Assembly: GCA_030633795.1 (NCBI GenBank)
Contig: DAOWCB010000033.1
Coordinates: forward strand, 1 to 9,579
Direction: 5' to 3'
Source: Candidatus Aminicenantota bacterium
GTDB taxonomy: Bacteria > Acidobacteriota > Aminicenantia > Aminicenantales > Aminicenantaceae
Length of the DNA stretch: 9,579 nt
Shown here: piece by piece, positions 5,833 through 9,579 of the stretch
Position numbering within the stretch: the stretch's first letter is position 1
Layout: each line of letters opens with the position of its first letter
Notes under the pieces: model-generated
Databases searched by the model: none
What the model saw: only the letters and a program-made list of their open reading frames with translations
Told to the model about the DNA's origin: nothing
Made by a program: the position numbers and the translations under genes

Positions 5833-5983
5833 CCCTTCGAGCGAACCAATTTTGATGGGTGGGGTGGGGTGGATGCTTTGTTGTGACCCATTTGCGGTGG
5901 ACAACCACAGCTGCATGGGCCACGCCTCTCATCTGCAGCAACCTAGGTCCGTGAATAATCCAGATTGGTTAGTCTAGGTTCGA
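5833..5983. other. Gene-free stretch with G-run and alternative hairpins
   Basis: Together with the preceding element this fills the gap 5718-6045. Bases 5857-5872 are three G-runs of 3-4 plus GG separated by single T (GGGTGGGGTGGGGTGG), close to a G-quadruplex pattern. Hairpin A spans 5887-5919: CCCAT/ATGGG, internal loop, GC/GC, GTGG/CCAC, tetraloop ACAA. Hairpin B spans 5910-5939: GCTGCA/TGCAGC. A and B share 5910-5919 and exclude each other. Hairpin C spans 5940-5980: AACCTAG/CTAGGTT plus two G-U pairs. No recognised riboswitch, SRP, 6S, RNase P or tRNA core was found. Two short open frames here (5680-5886, 5732-5977) lack ribosome sites and protein-like composition. Confidence 0.4.
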
Positions 5984-6013
5984 TTGTTATAGGAACGGAT
6001 TTTGTGTTATATA
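5984..6013 (+). promoter_or_regulatory. Candidate promoter of the TPR-protein gene
   Basis: TTGTTA (5984-5989), an 18-bp spacer and TATATA (6008-6013), with TG at 6005-6006 giving the same extended -10 (TGTTATATA) as the symporter promoter. A start near 6020 would give a leader of about 26 nt with room for the Shine-Dalgarno that this gene has. If this is the only promoter, the hairpins upstream are not in the mRNA. Confidence 0.45.
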
Positions 6014-6032
6014 TACTCGGAATCCAAGCATT

Positions 6033-6039
6033 AAAGGAG
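6033..6039 (+). promoter_or_regulatory. Shine-Dalgarno that fixes the TPR-protein start
   Basis: AAAGGAG ends 6 nt before ATG 6046. It selects this ATG over in-frame starts at 5965 and 6040, and the resulting protein begins with a standard signal peptide. Confidence 0.8.
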
Positions 6040-6045
6040 ATGATA

Positions 6046-6795
6046 ATGAAAAAAAGAGGAATCCTGACGTTTTTTGCCGTATTTTGTTTCGTTTCTTTTT
6101 CATTCCCTCAGACTGCCGAGGAATGGATCGTGCAGGCAGATCAGCTTTGCAGCGAGATGAAAGATATGGCAACTGCTAAGGAGGCGGAAGCGCTCTATTT
6201 CAAGTCTCTTGGCCAGATGGATAGCAAATACGATGTTTTTTGGAGAATTTCCAGGATTTTGTACTATATCGGGGAACACACAGAAAAAAAGAAAGAAAAG
6301 AAAAGCATTTTTTCTAGAGGTGTTTATTACGCTGAAAAAGCTGTGGCACTGGAGCCGGAAAAACCCGATGGCCACTACTGGTTGGGAGTGAATCATGGTA
6401 AGGTGGGAGAAACCAGAGGAGTGCTTAAGAGTTTGTCCTTGGTCAAACCCATAAAAAAGGCGATGAACAAGGTTATTGAGTTGGAACGTTCCTACGAGGA
6501 TGGAGGACCGGACCGGGTTTTGGGCCGGGTGTTTTTCAAACTTCCGGGATTTGCGGGTGGGGATAAAAAGAAATCCCTGGAGCATCTGTTGAAATCCAAG
6601 GAATACGGATCAGAAGATGCCGTTACGCGAATTTATCTTGCCGAAACCTACCTGGCTCTCAAAGAAAAGGACAAAGCTAGGGAAGAGCTTGAGTATGTCA
6701 TGAATATGGAATCAGATAACCGGTGGTTTTATGCCATCGATGAAAAAAAAGTGGAGGCGCGCGAACTCCTGAACAGCAAAAAATTCAAGAAATAA
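6046..6795 (+). CDS. Exported TPR-type helical repeat protein
   Basis: 249 residues. The signal peptide is clear (two Lys and one Arg, hydrophobic 6-20, probable cleavage around FSFPQ), so the product is periplasmic or outer-membrane associated. There is no lipobox Cys. The rest is helical and charged, with TPR-like pairs: YYAEKAVALEPEKPDGHYWLG (94-114), PIKKAMNKVIELERSY (135-150), KKSLEHLLKSKEYGSEDAVTRIYLAETYLAL (175-205) and KAREELEYVMNME (210-222). The GGPDRVLGRVFFKLPGFAGGDKKKS stretch (153-177) resembles the conserved segment of TatT/TRAP-associated and RMD1-like TPR families. A scaffolding or binding role in the periplasm is inferred; no TRAP transporter genes lie in the window. The gene stands alone with its own promoter and meets the AMMECR1 gene convergently 16 bp downstream, with no terminator between. 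Confidence 0.75.
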   Translation: MKKRGILTFFAVFCFVSFSFPQTAEEWIVQADQLCSEMKDMATAKEAEALYFKSLGQMDSKYDVFWRISRILYYIGEHTEKKKEKKSIFSRGVYYAEKAVALEPEKPDGHYWLGVNHGKVGETRGVLKSLSLVKPIKKAMNKVIELERSYEDGGPDRVLGRVFFKLPGFAGGDKKKSLEHLLKSKEYGSEDAVTRIYLAETYLALKEKDKAREELEYVMNMESDNRWFYAIDEKKVEARELLNSKKFKK

Positions 6796-6811
6796 TAGAT
6801 TTAGATCGGAT

Positions 6812-7357
6812 TTATTCGGAAAAAACCTGCGCAGTAAAGATCTCAATTTGAGCGTCTTTTTTCCATGCTTCCTCCTCAATGCCGGCCTTCATGCACCCGT
6901 GGCTTAAGAATGTTTCCCGGTCCCATCCCCATTCTACCGGAACCTGAGGGAGAAGGAGACCTCTACTGAGACCTCTTGTGATGATAATTCCATGCTTTCC
7001 CACCGCGATTTCAGAGATGTTTTTTATGAGTTTGGACTGACTGAGCACGGAGATCTCGATTTTGGTCTCGTGAAGCTCTTTCTGCTCGAGAGGGGAAAAC
7101 CGAAAATCTTTAGTGGCAGCCGAGATGGCAATATCGATGATTGTCTCGAATAAAGGCTTGTGAGGGATAGGGTATCCTATACAACCTCGGAGTTGATCCT
7201 TTACTTTGAGGGTGACAAAGGCTCCTCTTTTCTGTTTGAAAGTGACATCATCCGTTTCCATGGAAGGAGATGTTCCCTCCTGCAGGTGCAGGGTGATAGC
7301 CAGGCGAGCCAGTCGGAGCAAAGATTTTTCCTGCTCTCTGGTCAAGGGAGTATCCAT
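6812..7357 (-). CDS. AMMECR1 domain protein
   Basis: 181 residues from ATG 7357, essentially one AMMECR1 domain. Diagnostic features: LTREQEKSLLRLARLAI at the N-terminus (5-21), the near-invariant LRGCIG (56-61), SAATKDFRFSPL (79-90), the EISVLS strand (101-106), KHGIIITRGLSRGLLLPQVPVEWGWD (121-146) and FLSHGCMKAGIEEEAW (150-165). The family is widespread in all domains and forms component A of the bacterial AmmeMemoRadiSam set; its biochemical activity is not settled. No Memo or radical SAM partner is visible here. Two starts compete: ATG 7357 has AAGGA 7 nt upstream, while ATG 7372 overlaps the upstream stop as ATGA but lacks a ribosome site. Either way it is coupled to the small JAB-like gene before it, a pairing worth noting. 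Confidence 0.9.
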   Translation of the reverse strand: MDTPLTREQEKSLLRLARLAITLHLQEGTSPSMETDDVTFKQKRGAFVTLKVKDQLRGCIGYPIPHKPLFETIIDIAISAATKDFRFSPLEQKELHETKIEISVLSQSKLIKNISEIAVGKHGIIITRGLSRGLLLPQVPVEWGWDRETFLSHGCMKAGIEEEAWKKDAQIEIFTAQVFSE

Positions 7358-7368
7358 GAAATTATCCT

Positions 7369-7758
7369 TCATCGAGCAGATTTGAGTTCTATCGGAAGCA
7401 AGAAAAAATCCTGATCGTGCTCGATGGCATAAGGTATTATTACCCATTGATCGGTTTTGTCCCGATCAAGACGTAAAAATATTTTTCCGTATGCAATCGG
7501 AGCTAGGATTTTTTTCAATTTACTATCGGTCGTCTGGAAAGAATAAAATCCGAGGATTTTATCATCAAGATTTTGTTTCATGGCGAAGTATTTCTGGTCG
7601 GAGGAAAAAAATCCTTTTTGGGAGGGAAATATTTTTTCGATAAAAAACAGATCTCCCCGTTTGTGTCCGATCAAGAATCCATCCGTATTCGTGTCAGAGA
7701 GACCGCATTGAAGAGCAGAAAAAGACTGGATGACTTCTTCGGAAAGCAAAACCTCCAT
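7369..7758 (-). CDS. Small protein resembling a degenerate JAB/MPN domain
   Basis: 129 residues, cytoplasmic, no signal or membrane segment. The layout TDGFLIGHKRGDLFFIEKIFP (25-45) followed by ILGFYSFQTTDSKLKKILAP (68-87) and a strand-rich end (YGKIFLRLD, WVIIPYAI, FFLLPIEL) recalls the JAB/MPN fold: its E-x-x-G-x-L-x-G strand, then G-W-Y-H-S-H-P and S-x-x-D. The metal-binding His residues and catalytic Glu are absent: GFYSFQ stands where GWYHSH would be. If the fold is right, it is a non-catalytic version. This is my pattern reading, not a firm family match; plain hypothetical protein is the safe label. It is first in a two-gene unit with AMMECR1 (ATGA overlap or 11-bp gap depending on start), so a joint role is likely. 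It appears to be translated from a leaderless mRNA. Confidence 0.6.
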   Translation of the reverse strand: MEVLLSEEVIQSFSALQCGLSDTNTDGFLIGHKRGDLFFIEKIFPSQKGFFSSDQKYFAMKQNLDDKILGFYSFQTTDSKLKKILAPIAYGKIFLRLDRDKTDQWVIIPYAIEHDQDFFLLPIELKSAR

Positions 7759-7766
7759 TTCTATCT

Positions 7767-7775
7767 ATTATAGCA
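7767..7775 (-). promoter_or_regulatory. Extended -10 promoter of the JAB-like/AMMECR1 unit
   Basis: On the minus strand TGCTATAAT is a perfect extended -10. It ends 8 nt before ATG 7758, so transcription would begin about 2 nt from the start codon. There is no Shine-Dalgarno and no convincing -35; the upstream side is T-rich on this strand. Confidence 0.5.
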
Positions 7776-7785
7776 AAAATAAAAG

Positions 7786-7809
7786 AAAAAAAGGGGACGG
7801 TTCTATTTT
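7786..7809. repeat. Solo GGGGAC-type half-repeat
   Basis: A7 followed by GGGGACGGTTCTATTTT. The GGGGAC core matches the arms of the inverted-repeat element at 3431-3546, but here no second arm is present nearby. It overlaps the last two bases of the SLC13 stop codon region, so the transporter gene's 3' end runs into the repeat. Such half-sites are seen with REP-like families; relation to the other copy is inference from a short shared core. Confidence 0.4.
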
Positions 7810-9277
7810 AAATGAGGCCGAGTGAGGGGATGAGAAACCGGATGCCGAGCCATATGATGATGATTCCTGCCACATTCAGCCAAAATCCGATTTTCATCAT
7901 TTGAGGAAGACGAATCATGCCCGATCCGTAGATGATTGCGTTGGGAGGAGTTGCTACAGGCAACATAAATGCGAAACTGCACCCGATGGCGCTTCCTAGG
8001 ACTGGAGGCAGAGGATTGATCGATGCAGCGTTTGATATTGCGATGATAATCGGGATCAACATGTTGGCAGAGGCAGTATTGGACGTCAGCTCTGTCAGAA
8101 ACACGCTGAATGTTACCGATAAAAGTGTGATGAGAGATAAGCTAGCCGAGTTTCCTCCCATGGAGATGAAAAATTTCCCGATGGCATCAGCCAAACCTGT
8201 TTCAAACATTTGAAATCCTAGAGAAAGACCTCCACCAAAAAGAAGGAGAGTTCCCCAGTCAATGTGCAAAGCCTCTTTAATGGAGAGAGTAAACTCGTTC
8301 TGTTTGAGCCGGACGGGCAGGAAAAAGAGCAAACTTGCTCCGATAATGGCCGCCACAGATTCGGGGAAATGGCCATGAAACCAGATGTATAGGGGTGCTT
8401 CCCGGCCCCATACGAGGGAGACAAAGCCAGGAAAAACCCAGAGAAACACGGTAACAGAAAATGCGATCAACACGTTCCTTTGAGCAACGGAAAGATGGGA
8501 GCCAGTTTGATTTGCTTTGGAAAAAATAACATTTTTTTTGCCCCCCTCCCCATTGCTTTTTCTCAGTTTCCACCTCATCAGAAAAAACAATACAATATAC
8601 ATAGGGAGCATGATGATAAATCCTATGATCATCCACTGGAAAAAGGTCACCCTGTAATCGATCAATCTTTCCAGCAAGCCGATGGCTATAAGATTTGGTG
8701 GACTTCCTATCGGTGTTCCTATGCCGCCGATCGAAGACGAATATGCCAGAGAAAGCAGGAGAACAACACTGAACGGGGTTTGTTTGTTTGTCTCATTATT
8801 ACTCCGGAATGCATCCAAAACTCCCAAAGCTATCGGATACATCATGGCAGTTGTTGCTGTGTTGCTTATCCATAACGAAAGAAACATGCTTGTCAGCCCC
8901 AGGGCAAAAAGAATCCTTGTTTTTTTTGTGGCGATGCCTTTAACCGAGAGGACGGAATAGGCCAGCCTTTGATCTAGGCCATGCACACACATGGCCCGAG
9001 CCAAAACAAAGCTTCCTAAAAAAAGAATGATGATCGGGTTGGCAAAAGGAGCAAAGGCATCTCCGACCGAGCAGATACGGAGAGTCGTGAGAAATACAGG
9101 AATCAAGAGAGCTGTAACCGGGATAGGAATACATTCGGTTACCCACCAGACCACAATCAACAGAAACACAGACAAAAGGTCGTGGGCCCTGGGATTTTGG
9201 GGAAGAAGGGGCGAAAAATAGGCCAAGAGAAAAAGCGTTGGCCCTAAGAAAAACCCGATTTTCTTTCTCGTCTCCAT
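7808..9277 (-). CDS. SLC13/DASS-family sodium-coupled dicarboxylate-type transporter
   Basis: 489 residues, an inner-membrane protein with about 11-12 hydrophobic segments. Both signature Ser-Asn-Thr motifs that bind sodium and substrate carboxylates in VcINDY-type carriers are present: WISNTATTA (136-144) and LTSNTASAN (397-405). Each half also has its Pro-rich loop: GTPIGSPPNLIAIG (187-200) and LPVATPPNAIIYGSG (439-453). Length and motif order match bacterial members that import succinate, malate, fumarate or citrate with sodium; sulfate carriers of the same family are an alternative. WWVTECIPIPVTALLIP (44-60) is also typical of the family. The start ATG 9277 follows the upstream gene by 15 bp, without a good Shine-Dalgarno or promoter, suggesting co-transcription. 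The last codons enter a GGGGAC repeat. No two-component or metabolic partner gene is adjacent. Confidence 0.93.
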   Translation of the reverse strand: METRKKIGFFLGPTLFLLAYFSPLLPQNPRAHDLLSVFLLIVVWWVTECIPIPVTALLIPVFLTTLRICSVGDAFAPFANPIIILFLGSFVLARAMCVHGLDQRLAYSVLSVKGIATKKTRILFALGLTSMFLSLWISNTATTAMMYPIALGVLDAFRSNNETNKQTPFSVVLLLSLAYSSSIGGIGTPIGSPPNLIAIGLLERLIDYRVTFFQWMIIGFIIMLPMYIVLFFLMRWKLRKSNGEGGKKNVIFSKANQTGSHLSVAQRNVLIAFSVTVFLWVFPGFVSLVWGREAPLYIWFHGHFPESVAAIIGASLLFFLPVRLKQNEFTLSIKEALHIDWGTLLLFGGGLSLGFQMFETGLADAIGKFFISMGGNSASLSLITLLSVTFSVFLTELTSNTASANMLIPIIIAISNAASINPLPPVLGSAIGCSFAFMLPVATPPNAIIYGSGMIRLPQMMKIGFWLNVAGIIIIWLGIRFLIPSLGLI

Positions 9278-9292
9278 GCTAATCGGATGCTA

Positions 9293-9579
9293 TCAATCCA
9301 TTCGTTTTGCCCAGATCATGAGTCCATAACCTTTGAGAAAGAACAATGCTTTGTCTAGGCGTGAGATCAGCCAGACAAGAGGATAGAGCGCAGAATAAAG
9401 CCGGAAAGTTGTTTTTTTGGTGCTGAATTCTTCAGAACTTGTGGGTCGGATATGTCCGTCCCGCAAATCTATCGGAGTGTTCCCGCCGAAAAACTTTATA
9501 TAGATAAAATTCAAGATCAATTCCAAAAATTCCGTTATGAAACGCGAAAAATTCCTGTGTTTCTGCAAAACAAATCCAG
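9293..9579 (-). CDS. Probable class I SAM-dependent methyltransferase, C-terminal part (partial)
   Basis: The frame is open to the window edge on the minus strand, giving 94 residues before TGA 9293-9295. A TTG at 9568 exists, but coding clearly continues upstream (GFV before it), so this is a 3' fragment. The tail, with YSALYPLVWLISRLDKALFF (residues 61-80 of the fragment after the edge) and KGYGLMIWAKR, resembles the C-terminus of Methyltransf_11/UbiE-like enzymes, where a Tyr-x-x-Leu-Tyr-Pro segment, a Leu-Asp pair and a closing strand ending in Ala-(R/K) are common. The SAM-binding motifs would lie outside the window, so the assignment is tentative. It ends 15 bp before the transporter gene in the same direction and is probably its operon partner. 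Confidence 0.5.
   Translation of the reverse strand, partial: GFVLQKHRNFSRFITEFLELILNFIYIKFFGGNTPIDLRDGHIRPTSSEEFSTKKTTFRLYSALYPLVWLISRLDKALFFLKGYGLMIWAKRMD

Noticed and set aside
5680..5977. Two short open frames after the acyltransferase gene
   Set aside because: They have no ribosome sites, overlap hairpins and the MITE-like element, and their translations are not protein-like.
5971..5995. GGTTCGATT resembling a tRNA T-loop
   Set aside because: The flanking bases do not form the 5-bp T stem, and no acceptor, D or anticodon arms fit around it.
5965..6048. In-frame upstream start adding 27 residues to the TPR protein
   Set aside because: The AAAGGAG site directly precedes ATG 6046 and the signal peptide begins there; the extension has no ribosome site and crosses the candidate promoter.
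7373..7447. Upstream start extending the AMMECR1 protein by 25-30 residues
   Set aside because: That stretch lies within the JAB-like gene, and the AMMECR1 domain begins only after residue 31 of the long form.

Overview
The window comes from a diderm (Gram-negative-type) bacterium of moderate, slightly AT-leaning base composition. This follows from a LolA-family lipoprotein carrier and a DUF374 lipid A-type acyltransferase, both of which imply an outer membrane. The gene mix (ECF sigma/anti-sigma with a beta-solenoid membrane protein, a stand-alone AMMECR1 protein, GGGGAC-type hairpin repeats) would suit Acidobacteriota, Aminicenantota or a neighbouring phylum, but that placement is a guess. 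No phage, CRISPR, rRNA or tRNA was seen.

Left end (1-663, + strand): the last codons of pyrH (UMP kinase) are followed by complete frr (ribosome recycling factor), the classic translation-cluster order. After a 10-bp gap a convergent minus-strand operon begins (read 3405 to 674): lolA, ECF sigma factor, zinc-finger anti-sigma factor with membrane segments, and an exported/membrane protein with a bactofilin-like beta-solenoid. Every junction overlaps (26, 4 and 4 bp), so the four genes look translationally coupled. It reads as an envelope-homeostasis module in which an envelope sensor and effector are encoded with the sigma factor.

Centre (3406-5717): the divergent space between lolA and a sodium:solute symporter (SSS) gene holds a perfect 34-bp inverted repeat with an 8-nt loop, built from GGGGAC/AATAATTC units. 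It resembles a REP/MITE-type element. Its outer ends carry TTTGAC facing outwards, and the right one forms a near-ideal -35 for the symporter. After the symporter comes a DUF374 lysophospholipid acyltransferase gene, probably with its own promoter.

5718-6045 is the only gene-free stretch over 300 bp. It holds a 107-bp inverted-repeat element bounded by TA (MITE-like), a G-rich run, several hairpins (two of them mutually exclusive) and a promoter for the next gene, an exported TPR-type helical repeat protein (6046-6795). Convergent to that gene is a two-gene minus-strand unit: a small protein resembling a degenerate JAB/MPN domain, and an AMMECR1-family protein.

Right end (7808-9579, minus): a SLC13/DASS sodium-coupled dicarboxylate-type transporter, preceded by the C-terminus of what is probably a class I SAM-dependent methyltransferase cut by the window edge. 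A solo GGGGAC half-repeat covers the 3' end of the transporter gene.

A recurring theme is promoter layout. Extended -10 boxes (TGnTATAAT or TGnTATATA) lie only 7-9 nt upstream of ATG codons that lack a Shine-Dalgarno sequence (lolA, SSS gene, JAB-like gene), and the acyltransferase gene has a similarly close -10. This suggests leaderless mRNAs are common here. The TPR gene, by contrast, has a strong Shine-Dalgarno and a promoter set further upstream.
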